A DNA stretch of 64,000 nucleotides from Phenylobacterium deserti. Lineage in GTDB: Bacteria > Pseudomonadota > Alphaproteobacteria > Caulobacterales > Caulobacteraceae. Below, piece after piece: positions 34,647-44,254 of the stretch. The stretch lies in the NCBI RefSeq assembly GCF_003254705.1, contig NZ_QFYR01000002.1, positions 62,001 through 126,000 of the forward strand, written 5' to 3'. The position numbers and the translations under genes are program-made. Under the pieces are notes generated by a model that did no database searches, was not told the DNA's origin, and saw nothing but the letters and a program-made list of their open reading frames with translations. Every line of letters starts with the position of its first letter. Within the stretch, counting starts at the first letter, position 1.

Positions 34647-37073
34647 ATGGAGCGGCTGGAGGAAGGCTGGCAGATGGCGGCGACGCCTGCGGGCGCCTGC
34701 GCCACGCCGGCCGATGCACGTGCCCTGCCCGACTGGGTCGAGGCCCGCGCGCCGGGCACGGTCGCCCAGGCGCTGGAAGCGGCCGGCCTCTGGCGGCGAG
34801 ACCAGCCGACACCTCTGCATGACCAGGACTTCTGGTGGCGCCTGCCGCTGCCGAGCACGGGGCCGCAGCGCCTGCGGCTTGAAGGGCTGGCGACCTTCGC
34901 CGAAGTCTGGATCGACGTTGCGCCGCTGCTCGTCTCCAGCTCCATGTTCGCGCCGGCCGAAGCCGAGGTGCAGATCGCGCCGGGCGCAGAGCTGTGGATC
35001 TGTTTCCGTGCGCTGACGCCGAAGCTGAGCGGCAAAGGTCCGAGAGCGCGCTGGCGGCCGCGGATGATCGAGCATCAGGGCCTGCGGCTCGTGCGCACGA
35101 CGCTGCTGGGCCACATGCCGGGCTGGTGCCCGTCTGTGGACATCGTGGGTCCCTGGCGACCGATCAGCCTGACCGCGACAGAAGCCCTGCACTCATCGGA
35201 CCTCAGGCTGCAGACGGACTGGACCGGCGCCAGCGGACGGCTGTTGGCGGACCTCAGGTTGTCCGGAGCGCTCGGCGAGGTGGTGCTGGCCTGCGGGGAC
35301 GCCGAGGCGGCGATGACGCCCACGCCGGATGGTCGCTTGAAGGTCGAATTGGAGGTCTCCAGCGCCGAGCCATGGTGGCCGCACACCCATGGCCCTCAGC
35401 CGCTTTACCCGGTCACGGTTCGGGCCGGTGGTCAGACGCTGGAGCTCGGCCGGGTCGGCTTCCGACGCCTGGAGGTGGATCGCGGGCTCGATGGCGAGGG
35501 CTTTGCGCTGCGGCTGAACGGCGAGGCGGTGTTCTGCCGGGGCGCGGCGTGGATCACGCCCGATCTGGTGGCGCTGAGCTCCGGCCGCGAGGCTTATGAG
35601 CCGACGCTGCGAACCGCGCGGGATGCCGGCTTCAACATGGTCCGGGTGAGCGGGGTCGGGGTCTATGAGAGCGCCGACTTCTTCCGGGTCTGCGACGAGC
35701 TCGGGCTGCTGGTCTGGCAGGACTTCATGTTCGCCAACTTCGACTATCCGGCCGCCGACCCTGCGTTCCGGGAGCTGGTGCGCGCCGAAGCCGCCGCTGT
35801 CCTGGCGGGAACCCAGGGCTCTCCGTCCCTGGCGGTGCTGTGCGGCGGCAGCGAGGTGATGCAGCAGGCGGCGATGATGGGCCTCGACCCCGCCGCCCTG
35901 GACTGGAGCCTGTTCGAGACGGTGCTGGCCGACGTGGCGCGGGACCTTCGGCCTGATGCGGCCTTTGTGCCCAACACACCATGCGGCGGGGCCATGCCGT
36001 TCCAGGCCGACAAGGGCGTCACCCACTACTACGGCGTGGGCGCCTATGAACGGCCGCTGGAGGATGCGCGTCGGACCGGCGTGCGCTTTGCGGCAGAGTG
36101 TCTGGCGTTCGCGAATGTGCCGCAGCCGCAGACCCTGGCGCGTGGCCTGAACGCGCCGGCCGTGCATGACCCGCGCTGGAAGGCCCGCGTGCCTCGCGAC
36201 CGAGGGGCGAGCTGGGACTTCGAGGATGTCCGCGACCACTACCTGCAGCGCCTGTTCGGCGCAGACCCTTACCGGCTGCGCCGGGAAGACCCGGACCTTT
36301 ATCTCGATCTGTCGCGAGTGGTCAGCGGTGAGGCCATGGCCGCCGTGTTCAGCGAATGGCGAAGGGCAGGGTCCGGCTGCGGCGGTGGGCTGGTCTGGAC
36401 GCTTCGGGATCTCGAGATCGGCGCAGGGTGGGGGCTGATCGACGCCGATGGAGAGTCCAAGCCGGCGCTGCACGTGCTGCGGCGGGTGCTCCAGCCGGTG
36501 CAGGTGCTGTTGACTGACGAGGGCGTGAACGGGCTGGCGGTTCACCTGATGAACGAGACGGGTGCGGCCTGGTCGGGCGAGCTGCGGCTGGCGGCGTTCG
36601 GCGACGAGCCGGGCGCGCTGATCGACGTGCGGCGCGAGGTGATGCTGGCGCCCAGGAGTGCGACCACCCTGAGCGGGTTCGAGCTGGTGGGGCGCTTCTT
36701 CGACCTGAACTACGCCTACCGGTTTGGACCACGCGCCCACCAGATGGTGTTGGCCGAGCTCCGGCACGGTGAAGAGCTGGAGAGCCAAGCCCTGCACGTG
36801 CTGCCCGGCACGCCGCGAGCCGGCGCGGGCGCGGTCGAGACCCGTGTGGAGCCGGACGGGCAGGGCTGGCGCCTGACGCTGCGCGCCGAACGGCTCCAGC
36901 CCTATGTGCATGTGGCCGACGCCGCCTTCGCCCCGCAGGACGACTGGTTTCCTCTGGCTCCGGGCGAGCCGCGAACCGTGCGGCTGTCAGGCCGCCAGGG
37001 CGCCGCCGGGAGCGGCGAGCCCCAAGGCGAGATCCTCGGCCTCGGCGGGCGCGTTCTGGGCGCTTACGGCTGA
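34647..37073 (+). CDS. GH2 beta-mannosidase-like protein, cytoplasmic
   Basis: 808 aa without a signal peptide. Layout as in GH2 mannosidases: sugar-binding jelly roll (WWRLPLPSTGPQRLRLEGLATFAEVWID), Ig-like domain (EPWWPHTHGPQPLYPVTVR), TIM barrel (FCRGAAWITPD, FNMVRVSGVGVYESADFFRVCDELGLLVWQDFMF). The usual acid/base W-x-G-N-N-E reads LCGGSEVMQQ here (Glu kept, Asn replaced by Ser); a nucleophile candidate is the Glu in RFAAECLAF. Altered active-site context may mean a different substrate or a transferase role. The 3' end overlaps the convergent hydrolase gene by 87 bp. Part of the carrier-protein cluster, 15 nt after DUF1839. Confidence 0.8.
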   Translation: MERLEEGWQMAATPAGACATPADARALPDWVEARAPGTVAQALEAAGLWRRDQPTPLHDQDFWWRLPLPSTGPQRLRLEGLATFAEVWIDVAPLLVSSSMFAPAEAEVQIAPGAELWICFRALTPKLSGKGPRARWRPRMIEHQGLRLVRTTLLGHMPGWCPSVDIVGPWRPISLTATEALHSSDLRLQTDWTGASGRLLADLRLSGALGEVVLACGDAEAAMTPTPDGRLKVELEVSSAEPWWPHTHGPQPLYPVTVRAGGQTLELGRVGFRRLEVDRGLDGEGFALRLNGEAVFCRGAAWITPDLVALSSGREAYEPTLRTARDAGFNMVRVSGVGVYESADFFRVCDELGLLVWQDFMFANFDYPAADPAFRELVRAEAAAVLAGTQGSPSLAVLCGGSEVMQQAAMMGLDPAALDWSLFETVLADVARDLRPDAAFVPNTPCGGAMPFQADKGVTHYYGVGAYERPLEDARRTGVRFAAECLAFANVPQPQTLARGLNAPAVHDPRWKARVPRDRGASWDFEDVRDHYLQRLFGADPYRLRREDPDLYLDLSRVVSGEAMAAVFSEWRRAGSGCGGGLVWTLRDLEIGAGWGLIDADGESKPALHVLRRVLQPVQVLLTDEGVNGLAVHLMNETGAAWSGELRLAAFGDEPGALIDVRREVMLAPRSATTLSGFELVGRFFDLNYAYRFGPRAHQMVLAELRHGEELESQALHVLPGTPRAGAGAVETRVEPDGQGWRLTLRAERLQPYVHVADAAFAPQDDWFPLAPGEPRTVRLSGRQGAAGSGEPQGEILGLGGRVLGAYG

Positions 37074-38771
37074 CACTTCGCCCGTCAGGGCGGTGGCGAG
37101 GATCAGGTCCAGAAGCCGGCGGCGGGCCGCTACCGGCGTCAGGCCATGGTCGGCCCCGTCCAGCCAAATGCGCTCAACGTTGTTCAGCTGTTTGAGCGGC
37201 CCGCCGTCCTGCCCCAGCAGGGCGTTGAGATCGGCGTGGCCTTCGCCGCCACGGCAGTAGAGCATGCTGATGGCGACGCCGCGCTTTTCCAGCGTGCGGA
37301 AGGCGTCCAGCGTGCGGCAGGCGAGACCGCGGCGATGACCGCCCAGTATCCCCCGCAGCTTCATCAGCATGGCAGGGCCAAGGCGCGCCAGGGCCGCCTC
37401 CAGGTTGAGGTCGCCGCGCACCCAGCGGACGAGCAGCTTCAGCGGATCGCGCACTTGGCGCTGGTAATGGCCTACCTTGTCGAGGGCCGCTTCCACCCCG
37501 CCCTGGCGGTCCCAGATAAAGCGACGTTGGTTCACCAGGATGATGCGCCCGATGCGGCTGTCGCGCAGCGCCGCATGGAAGGCCATGAAGGCGCCGCTGC
37601 AGCGGCCGACGGGAAGCACAGGACCAAGGCCTTGGCGCTCCAGCCAGTCCACGGCCGAGAGGGCGTCTTCGACTTGGCTTTCATCGTAGAGCTGGAGCGG
37701 CTCGGCGCTGAGCGGGCCGGGGCTGTCGCCGGCTTCACGGCTGTCGAGGCGCAAGGAGGCGACGCCAGCGGCGGCGAGTTCGCGGGCGTAGTCCACGTGG
37801 GAGCGCGCCCAGCCAACGTGAGGGTCGCCGCCCGAGCCCAGCAGGAGCACGGTGTCGCCCCGCCGCCGACCCTGCGGCTCGCACAGGACGCCAAAGAGCT
37901 GGTGCGGGCCGATGCGAACGGCCGTCTCGCGGAAGGTCGCAGTCCGGAGCTGGTCGAGCGCGGGCAGCGTGGAAGCCTCGCCGGCTTGAGCCGGAAACCG
38001 GCTCTGCATCCAATCGGTCACAGCGGCGATCACGTCCACCGGGGCATGTGCTGCGGTGGGATTGCCGAGCGCCGCTTCGTAGCCGGCGTAGGCGACTTCG
38101 GCGACTTGCGCGCCCAGTTGGCGGAGACGTTCGGCGAGGCGCGTGTCGCCTGGCCGGCCAGGACGGGCCGCCACCAGCACCTGAGGCGCTGGAGCCTGGG
38201 CCAGGTCCAGGAGGTTGGCCACTGAGAGGCTGGTGCGAAGGCCGTCCGGCAAGGCGAAGCCGGCGACCGCGCCGGGGGCTGCGATGTCGGCCGGCAGGTG
38301 CATGGTTTCGGCGACCATAGCGCCCCAGGCGGAAAGCTCCCGCAGGTAATCCCGGCCGCGAGCGGGCGGGGCGAGCAAGGCCAGACCTTCGGCTTCAACG
38401 CTCGGGGCCGCGAGCGCAGCGACCGTGGCGCCTAGCCCTTGGCCGATGATCACCAGACGGCGGACGCCGGCTTTCCTGAGGGTGTCAGCGCCGAGGCGCG
38501 CCGCCTCCACGAGGCTGGCGAGGCCAGCGACCTTTTCCGGGTCCCCTAGGGAGTCGCCGCAGCCGGGATAGTCGAAGCGAAGCGTCGGATATCCCGCGTC
38601 CGCCAGGTTGTCGGCGAGCATGCGCCAGGCGCGTCTGAGGCAGAGCTCTTCGAAACCCCAGGGGCTGCAGAGCAGCACGCCAGTTTCGCCGCTCGTTCCG
38701 TGCAGCCACCCCGCGCAATCGCCGAGCGTCAGGGACAGGGCTGCAGGCCTGCGGGCACTTTCGGGCGCCAT
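36987..38771 (-). CDS. Double-domain alpha/beta hydrolase with Cys nucleophile
   Basis: 594 aa, two tandem alpha/beta hydrolase folds. Domain 1 (about 1-265): [15 protein letters not shown] and elbow [12 protein letters not shown], where Gly112 replaces the nucleophile. Domain 2 (about 275-590): [35 protein letters not shown], elbow [11 protein letters not shown] with Cys391 as nucleophile, and an ADHGLTP His near the C-terminus. Resembles hydrolases of exopolysaccharide (exosortase A-type) loci and thioesterases. Cys nucleophiles favour thioester or acyl-transfer chemistry. Convergent with, and overlapping, the GH2 gene. No signal peptide. Confidence 0.85.
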   Translation of the reverse strand: MAPESARRPAALSLTLGDCAGWLHGTSGETGVLLCSPWGFEELCLRRAWRMLADNLADAGYPTLRFDYPGCGDSLGDPEKVAGLASLVEAARLGADTLRKAGVRRLVIIGQGLGATVAALAAPSVEAEGLALLAPPARGRDYLRELSAWGAMVAETMHLPADIAAPGAVAGFALPDGLRTSLSVANLLDLAQAPAPQVLVAARPGRPGDTRLAERLRQLGAQVAEVAYAGYEAALGNPTAAHAPVDVIAAVTDWMQSRFPAQAGEASTLPALDQLRTATFRETAVRIGPHQLFGVLCEPQGRRRGDTVLLLGSGGDPHVGWARSHVDYARELAAAGVASLRLDSREAGDSPGPLSAEPLQLYDESQVEDALSAVDWLERQGLGPVLPVGRCSGAFMAFHAALRDSRIGRIILVNQRRFIWDRQGGVEAALDKVGHYQRQVRDPLKLLVRWVRGDLNLEAALARLGPAMLMKLRGILGGHRRGLACRTLDAFRTLEKRGVAISMLYCRGGEGHADLNALLGQDGGPLKQLNNVERIWLDGADHGLTPVAARRRLLDLILATALTGEVSAVSAQNAPAEAEDLALGLAAPGGALAA

Positions 38772-38853
38772 ATTTTCGCCTCCATTCAGCGCGGCACCAA
38801 CCCGCTGTAGTGGAGCTATGTTCCCGAGCCTCGGCGACTTTCTGCAAAGCTTG

Positions 38854-39198
38854 TCAGCGGCGGTCCGGCTCGTAGATCACCCGGAACGAACTGCAGGCTG
38901 CGGGGTAGCCTTGAACGAGGCTCCGGGCCACCGCGCCCCGGAAGCCCATCTCCACGGACAGCTCGCAGCCCTGTGGCGAACCGTCGACTTCAACGGTCCG
39001 CCGCCAGATGTAGACGACGCGCCCGTTCACCGTCCGCCGTTCGTGCCACGGGCCGAACAGGGCCACTGCGTTCTGAATGTCCTTGCCCTGCAAAGCGTCG
39101 GGCGCGTCGACCACCGCGGTGGTGCAGCCGCAGAGCGCGCCAGCGAGGATGGAGAGAAGGGCGAGGCGTCGCAATGCGGCTCCAGATCTAGTCTTCAT
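38854..39198 (-). CDS. Small hypothetical lipoprotein
   Basis: 114 aa from ATG 39196-39198 ([12 protein letters not shown]). Lipoprotein signal ending LAGALCGC. The mature part has [25 protein letters not shown], a small beta domain, and two later cysteines (GCELS, ACSSF) that may form a disulfide. I do not recognise a family. It sits divergently from the UDP-sugar dehydrogenase (120 bp apart). Confidence 0.7.
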   Translation of the reverse strand: MKTRSGAALRRLALLSILAGALCGCTTAVVDAPDALQGKDIQNAVALFGPWHERRTVNGRVVYIWRRTVEVDGSPQGCELSVEMGFRGAVARSLVQGYPAACSSFRVIYEPDRR

Positions 39199-39318
39199 AT
39201 GGTGCAGCTTCGGGCTGTTCCCGGCGCCCGGCAATGGGGCAGGGGGACGCGCAGGCTTCCCGCGCCGAGCGCAAACCGTGCTAGTGACGCCCGCGTCGCT
39301 TCACGTCCAGAGATCTCG

Positions 39319-40608
39319 ATGCTGCACAACCCTTTCACCCGCGCGCCGGCCAAGATCGCGGTGCTGGGCCTCGGCTATGTGGGCCTGCCGCTGGCGGCAG
39401 CCTTCGCAGCGGAGCACGAGGTGGTTGGGTTCGATATCGACGCGCGGCGGGTGGAGGAACTGCGCCGCGGCCATGATCGAACGCTGGAGGTTTCCGAGGC
39501 GGACCTGAAGGCGGCGGACAAGCTGACGTTCTCGGCCGACGAAGCCGATCTAAAGAGCTGCAACGTCTTCATCGTCACGGTGCCGACGCCCATCGACGCC
39601 CATAAGCGGCCGGACCTGTCGGCCCTGATGGCGGCCAGCCGTACTGTCGGACGGTCGATCGGCCAGGGCGGCGTGGTTATCTACGAGTCCACCGTCTACC
39701 CCGGCGCGACGGAGGAGGACTGCGTGCCGGTGGTGGAGCAGGTCTCGGGCCTGACGTTCAACCGGGACTTCTTCGCCGGCTACAGCCCGGAGCGCGCCAA
39801 TCCGGGCGATCCGCACCACCGGCTGGCGAACATCATCAAGGTGACCGCGGGATCCACGCCCAAGGCGGCCGACTTCGTGGATGCGCTCTACGCCCAGGTG
39901 GTCACGGCGGGCACCCACCGGGCCAGCTCCATCAAGGTGGCGGAAGCAGCCAAGGTGATCGAGAACACGCAGCGCGACCTGAATATCGCGCTGATCAACG
40001 AATTCTCGCTGATCTTTCATCGCCTTGGCGTCGACACTTCGGAGGTGCTGGCGGCGGCGGCCACCAAGTGGAACTTCCTGAACTTCCGCCCGGGGCTGGT
40101 GGGCGGCCACTGCATCGGGGTCGATCCTTACTACCTGACCCACAAGGCCGAAGCCCTGGGCTATCACCCCGAGGTCATCCTGGCTGGGCGACGCATCAAC
40201 GACGGCATGGGCGCCTACATCGCCCAGGGGCTGGTGAAGGAGATGATCCGCCGAAGCCTGCCGGTGAACGGCGCCCGCATTCTGGTGATGGGCCTGGCGT
40301 TCAAGGAGAACTGCCCGGACCTGCGCAACACCCGCGTGATCGACATCGTGCAGGAACTGGCCGACTACGGCGCGCAGGTGGACGTTTGGGATCCGTGGAT
40401 CGCCCCGGACGAAGCGCGGCACGAGTATGGGATCGAACTGGTCGAGGGACCTGCGGCGGATGGCTACGACGGCCTGGTGCTGGCCGTCGCGCACCAGCAA
40501 TTCGCGGACTTGGGTCCGGAGAAGATCCGCGCCCTGGGCAAGCCCGGATCGGTGCTGGTGGACGTGAAAAGCGTGCTGCCGCGAGGCGCAGCCGACCTGC
40601 GGCTCTAG
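39319..40608 (+). CDS. UDP-N-acetylhexosamine 6-dehydrogenase (WbpO/TviB-like)
   Basis: 429 aa. NAD-binding [57 protein letters not shown], central [20 protein letters not shown] (catalytic-domain Lys/Asn), active-site Cys in [12 protein letters not shown], and C-terminal LGLAF-like [17 protein letters not shown]. The Y-S-P-E-R and P-G-D features fit UDP-GlcNAc/GalNAc dehydrogenases making uronic acids for capsule or O-antigen, rather than UDP-glucose dehydrogenase. Neighbour of an epimerase of the same pathway class. Confidence 0.9.
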   Translation: MLHNPFTRAPAKIAVLGLGYVGLPLAAAFAAEHEVVGFDIDARRVEELRRGHDRTLEVSEADLKAADKLTFSADEADLKSCNVFIVTVPTPIDAHKRPDLSALMAASRTVGRSIGQGGVVIYESTVYPGATEEDCVPVVEQVSGLTFNRDFFAGYSPERANPGDPHHRLANIIKVTAGSTPKAADFVDALYAQVVTAGTHRASSIKVAEAAKVIENTQRDLNIALINEFSLIFHRLGVDTSEVLAAAATKWNFLNFRPGLVGGHCIGVDPYYLTHKAEALGYHPEVILAGRRINDGMGAYIAQGLVKEMIRRSLPVNGARILVMGLAFKENCPDLRNTRVIDIVQELADYGAQVDVWDPWIAPDEARHEYGIELVEGPAADGYDGLVLAVAHQQFADLGPEKIRALGKPGSVLVDVKSVLPRGAADLRL

Positions 40609-40609
40609 A

Positions 40610-40822
40610 TCAGCCGGCGAGCAGGGCGACGGTGGCGGCCACGCCGCCCCAGAAAGCGGCTCCGCTAGCCAGCATGATAAGCATGCCGTGCTGGGCCCCG
40701 GCCTTGTCGCGAGCCTGCGGCGTCTCCGGGCCTGGAGCGAGCTGAACGAAGCGGTTGGTGCGCTTGGCGCGGCCCTGCCGGGCGGGGCTGAAGAGCGTGG
40801 CGGCGCGAGTTTCCTGTCCCAT
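40610..40822 (-). CDS. Small single-TM hypothetical protein
   Basis: 70 aa. Basic N-terminal half (SPARQGRAKRTNRF) and one C-terminal TM helix (HGMLIMLASGAAFWGGVAATVALLAG), so a tail-anchored topology. Convergent with the dehydrogenase gene (1-nt gap) and upstream of the epimerase on the same strand. No family recognised. Coding status is supported by the helix and position only. Confidence 0.5.
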   Translation of the reverse strand: MGQETRAATLFSPARQGRAKRTNRFVQLAPGPETPQARDKAGAQHGMLIMLASGAAFWGGVAATVALLAG

Positions 40823-40901
40823 AACGGGCAGTTTCAGGCGCGCCGCGCGAACAGGCCAAGCCGCACGCCGCCGCGCGGCGAGATGTCGCGAGATCCGCGG
40901 A

Positions 40902-41915
40902 TCAGCGACGTCCGTAGTAGTCCAGATACCAGTCCACGAAGCGTCCGACGCCCACCTCGACCGGCGTGGTGGGAGCGTAGTCGAGGGCCGCGCGCGTTTC
41001 GGCGATGTCGGCCTCGGTGCGAGCGACGTCGCCCGGCTGCATGGGCAGGAGGTTCAGCTCCGCCTTCCGGCCGAGCTTTTCCTGCAGGACCTCGATGTAG
41101 CGCATCAGCTCGACACGCTGGGAGTTGCCGATGTTCAGCACGCGCCAGGCGGCCACCCCGCTGGTGGCGGGATCCGGCGACTGGGGATCCCAGGTCGGGT
41201 TGACCTGGGCGGGGCGGTCTAAGGCGCCGATTACGCCTGAGACGATGTCGTCCACGTAGGTGAAGTCGCGCTGCATCTTGCCCTGGCCAAAGACGTCGAT
41301 CGGCCGGCCCGAGAGGATCGCGTCGGTGAACTTGAACAGCGCCATGTCCGGGCGTCCCCATGGCCCGTAGACGGTGAAGAAGCGCAGCCCCGTGGAGGGG
41401 AAGCCGAACAGGTGCGAGTAACTGTGCGCCATCGCCTCGTTGGCCAGCTTGGTGGCCGCATAGAGCGTGATGGGGTGAACGGCGTGGTCGTGGACGTTGA
41501 ACGGCAGCTTGCCGTTGGCGCCATAGACTGAGCTGGTGGAAGCGTAGACGAGGTTCGCGGGCTGCACGGCCCGGCAGCCTTCCAGGATGTTCAGGAAGCC
41601 GACCACGTTGCTGTCGACATAGGCCTCGGGCTTTTCGAGGCTGTAGCGGACGCCGGCCTGTGCGGCGAGGTTGACCACGCCCGTGGGCCGGGTCTCGGCG
41701 AAGAGGGCGGCCATCCCGTCGCGATCGGCAAGGTTGAGCCGCGCGTGGCGGTAGCCTGGCTGCTTCTCCAGGATGTCGAGCCGCGCCGCCTTGAGGGCAG
41801 GGTCGTAGTAGGCGTTGAGGTCATCGACGCCGATCACCTCATCCCCGCGCGCCAGCAGGCGCTGGGACAGGTGAAAGCCGATGAAGCCGGCCGAGCCGGT
41901 GACCAGGATCGCCAT
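40902..41915 (-). CDS. UDP-glucuronate 4-epimerase-like NAD-dependent epimerase
   Basis: 337 aa extended SDR. GSAGFIGFHLSQRLL, GVDDLNAYYDPALKAARL (typical of LspL/CapI UDP-GlcA 4-epimerases), LAAQAGVRYSLEKPEAYVDSN, YASTSSVYG and catalytic ITLYAATKLANE (Tyr/Lys), RFFTVYGPWGRPDMALFKF. Converts UDP-GlcA to UDP-GalA for surface polysaccharide. It starts 21 nt before the long regulatory region that leads to pckG on the other strand. Confidence 0.92.
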   Translation of the reverse strand: MAILVTGSAGFIGFHLSQRLLARGDEVIGVDDLNAYYDPALKAARLDILEKQPGYRHARLNLADRDGMAALFAETRPTGVVNLAAQAGVRYSLEKPEAYVDSNVVGFLNILEGCRAVQPANLVYASTSSVYGANGKLPFNVHDHAVHPITLYAATKLANEAMAHSYSHLFGFPSTGLRFFTVYGPWGRPDMALFKFTDAILSGRPIDVFGQGKMQRDFTYVDDIVSGVIGALDRPAQVNPTWDPQSPDPATSGVAAWRVLNIGNSQRVELMRYIEVLQEKLGRKAELNLLPMQPGDVARTEADIAETRAALDYAPTTPVEVGVGRFVDWYLDYYGRR

Positions 41916-42061
41916 ATGGGGTTCGCCTCTCGCTACCCGCTGAATATGGCGCCAGCGGCTTCTGGTCGAGGTGCGGTTCTTGACTTGTGAAAAACAGCCG
42001 TTGCGAAAGGGAACCTTTCAACGGACAAGGTGTTAGCGCTCCCATTTTTTCACCAAATCGA

Positions 42062-42075
42062 TGACACCGGTGTCA
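42062..42075. promoter_or_regulatory. Perfect 14-bp palindrome, operator candidate
   Basis: TGACACCGGTGTCA, a perfect dyad with the CG centre typical of LacI-family operators. Its centre lies 81 bp from that of the second perfect palindrome (42143-42156), which shares the TGACA/TGTCA arms; both may be bound by the same dimeric regulator. Confidence 0.6.
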
Positions 42076-42142
42076 CAATGCGCTGCGCAGTGGACGAGCA
42101 GAAGTCAACATCAAGGTGATAAGTCCCGGGCACTTGAGGTCA

Positions 42143-42156
42143 TGACAACGTTGTCA
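42143..42156. promoter_or_regulatory. Perfect 14-bp palindrome, operator candidate
   Basis: TGACAACGTTGTCA, a perfect dyad sharing the outer TGACA/TGTCA arms and central CG with the site at 42062-42075. It lies about 180 nt upstream of the pckG ATG. The regulator is not encoded in the window. Confidence 0.6.
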
Positions 42157-42336
42157 CTATGCCGATACTCACCGGAGGGCGGCTGAGTCCGCATTCTGCC
42201 GTTGAATTTTCACGTTGTTGTTTGACAGTGATTGGATCTTCTTCGTACTCGAGCGTTAGTACTGAGCGCCCCCGCGGCGCCGCTTATGTCGCCCCGGCTC
42301 CTACAGCCAGGGCGCTGATGACCTTTGGGGAGTTTC

Positions 42337-44190
42337 ATGAGTCAGAGCGTCATTCCGGGCCTCGAGTCCGCGCCGACCAAACACGCCAAACTTCTCGCCT
42401 GGGTGCGGGAGATTGCGGAACTGACGAAGCCGGAGCGCGTCGTCTGGTGTGACGGCTCCCAAGCCGAATGGGATCGGGTGACCGAAGAGCTGGTCGCCGC
42501 CGGCACCCTGAAGCGGCTCAACCCCGAAAAGCGGCCGAACTCCTTCTACGCAGCGTCGGATCCGAGCGACGTGGCGCGGGTGGAAAGCCGGACTTTCATC
42601 TGCTCGGCCGATCCGCAGGACGCCGGACCGACCAACAACTGGTCCGACCCGACCGAGATGCGCACAACGCTGAACGGCCTGTTCGACGGCGCGATGCGGG
42701 GCCGCACCATGTACGTGGTGCCGTTCTGCATGGGCCCACTCGGCTCCAAGATCAGCGCCATCGGCGTGGAGCTGACCGACAGCCCGTACGTGGTCGTATC
42801 CATGAAGATCATGACCCGCATGGGTCAGGCTGCGCTCGATCAACTCGGGACGGACGGCGAGTTCGTCCCTGCGGTGCACACGGTTGGCGCGCCCCTGGCG
42901 CAAGGGCAGGCGGACGTGGCCTGGCCGTGCAACCCTGAGAAGTACATCGTCCACTTCCCGGAAACCCGGGAGATCTGGTCCTACGGCTCCGGTTACGGCG
43001 GCAACGCCCTGCTCGGGAAGAAGTGCTTCGCCCTGCGTATCGCCTCCGTGATGGCGCGTGACGAGGGGTGGTTCGCCGAGCACATGCTGATCCTGAAGCT
43101 GACCTCGCCCGAGCAGAAGACGCACTACGTCGCCGCCGCCTTCCCCAGCGCCTGCGGCAAGACGAACATGGCGATGTTGCAGCCCAGCCTGCCGGGCTGG
43201 ACGGCCGAGACCATCGGCGACGACATCTGCTGGATGCGGTTCGGCGAGGACGGCCGGCTCTATGCCGTCAATCCGGAGGCGGGCTTCTTTGGCGTGGCGC
43301 CGGGCACCGGCCAAGCCACCAACAAGAACGCCGTCGACGCCCTCCACGGAAATTCGATCTTCACCAACGTGGCGCTGACGCCGGACGGCGACGTCTGGTG
43401 GGAAGGCCTGACCGAAGACAAGCCGGCCGAGCTGACCGACTGGCGCGGCCGTCCGTGGACTCCCGACAGCGCCGAGCCGGCGGCCCACCCGAACGCCCGC
43501 TTCACCGTTCCGGCCGCCCAGTGCCCGGTGATCGCTGGCGAATGGGAGGATCCGGCTGGCGTGCCGATCAGCGCCATCCTGTTCGGCGGCCGCCGCGCCA
43601 GCGCCGTGCCGCTAGTCACTGAGGCTCGCGACTGGGCGCATGGCGTGTTCATGGCGTCCAACGTGGCGTCGGAAGGCACCGCCGCAGCGGAGAACGCCAT
43701 CGGCGAGCTGCGCCGCGACCCGTTCGCGATGCTGCCCTTCTGCGGTTACAACATGGGCGACTACTTCGCCCACTGGCTGGCCATGGGCGCCAAGGCCGAC
43801 ACCTCCAAGCTGCCGCGCATCTACTTCGTGAACTGGTTCCGCAAGGACGAGACGGGCAAGTTCGTCTGGCCGGGCTATGGCGAGAACGCCCGCGTTCTGA
43901 AGTGGATCGTCGAGCGCCTGGAAGGCCGGGCGGACGCCAAAGACACCCCGATCGGCAAACTGCCGACGGCCGACAGCCTGGACACGTCGGGCCTGTCGCT
44001 GAAGCCGGAACAGCTGGAGCTTCTGCTCAGCGTCGACCCGGATATCTGGCGCCAGGAAGCGGAGCTGATCCCGCCCTTCTACGCCAAGTTCGGCGATCGC
44101 CTGCCGCAGGCTTTGTGGGCGGAATACGAAGAGCTGAAGAGCCGCCTGCAAGGCTCCAAGGCGAGCGCCGCCATGGAAGCCGCCGAGTAG
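42337..44190 (+). CDS. pckG: Phosphoenolpyruvate carboxykinase (GTP)
   Basis: 617 aa from ATG 42337 ([10 protein letters not shown]), full length for the GTP-dependent family. Converts oxaloacetate plus GTP to PEP, the entry to gluconeogenesis. Signatures: [46 protein letters not shown]-loop [43 protein letters not shown], and [15 protein letters not shown] with [23 protein letters not shown] long regulatory region lies upstream and a strong terminator immediately downstream, so it is monocistronic. Confidence 0.98.
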   Translation: MSQSVIPGLESAPTKHAKLLAWVREIAELTKPERVVWCDGSQAEWDRVTEELVAAGTLKRLNPEKRPNSFYAASDPSDVARVESRTFICSADPQDAGPTNNWSDPTEMRTTLNGLFDGAMRGRTMYVVPFCMGPLGSKISAIGVELTDSPYVVVSMKIMTRMGQAALDQLGTDGEFVPAVHTVGAPLAQGQADVAWPCNPEKYIVHFPETREIWSYGSGYGGNALLGKKCFALRIASVMARDEGWFAEHMLILKLTSPEQKTHYVAAAFPSACGKTNMAMLQPSLPGWTAETIGDDICWMRFGEDGRLYAVNPEAGFFGVAPGTGQATNKNAVDALHGNSIFTNVALTPDGDVWWEGLTEDKPAELTDWRGRPWTPDSAEPAAHPNARFTVPAAQCPVIAGEWEDPAGVPISAILFGGRRASAVPLVTEARDWAHGVFMASNVASEGTAAAENAIGELRRDPFAMLPFCGYNMGDYFAHWLAMGAKADTSKLPRIYFVNWFRKDETGKFVWPGYGENARVLKWIVERLEGRADAKDTPIGKLPTADSLDTSGLSLKPEQLELLLSVDPDIWRQEAELIPPFYAKFGDRLPQALWAEYEELKSRLQGSKASAAMEAAE

Positions 44191-44215
44191 GGCGAAAGCT
44201 CAGGAATATCCGAGG

Positions 44216-44242
44216 GGAGCGGCGGAAACGCCGCTCCTTTTT
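44216..44242 (+). terminator. Rho-independent terminator of pckG
   Basis: A 9-bp perfect stem (GGAGCGGCG with CGCCGCTCC) closed by a GAAA tetraloop, followed by five T. It begins 26 nt after the pckG stop, between pckG and the convergent dehydratase gene. Confidence 0.93.
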
Positions 44243-44254
44243 CTTGTTGGGCGC

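Larger units (their letters stand above)
41916..42336. promoter_or_regulatory. 421-bp regulatory region between epimerase and pckG with several palindromes
   Basis: No convincing gene. The region is more AT-rich than its surroundings and carries, in order: GAAAGG-GAA-CCTTTC (42005-42019), TGTTAGCGCTCCCA (42031-42044, imperfect LacI-type site with a central GCGC), TGACACCGGTGTCA (42062-42075, perfect), and TGACAACGTTGTCA (42143-42156, perfect). A candidate Shine-Dalgarno GGGGAG precedes the pckG ATG. The dyads suggest carbon-source-responsive repression of pckG. Confidence 0.6.
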
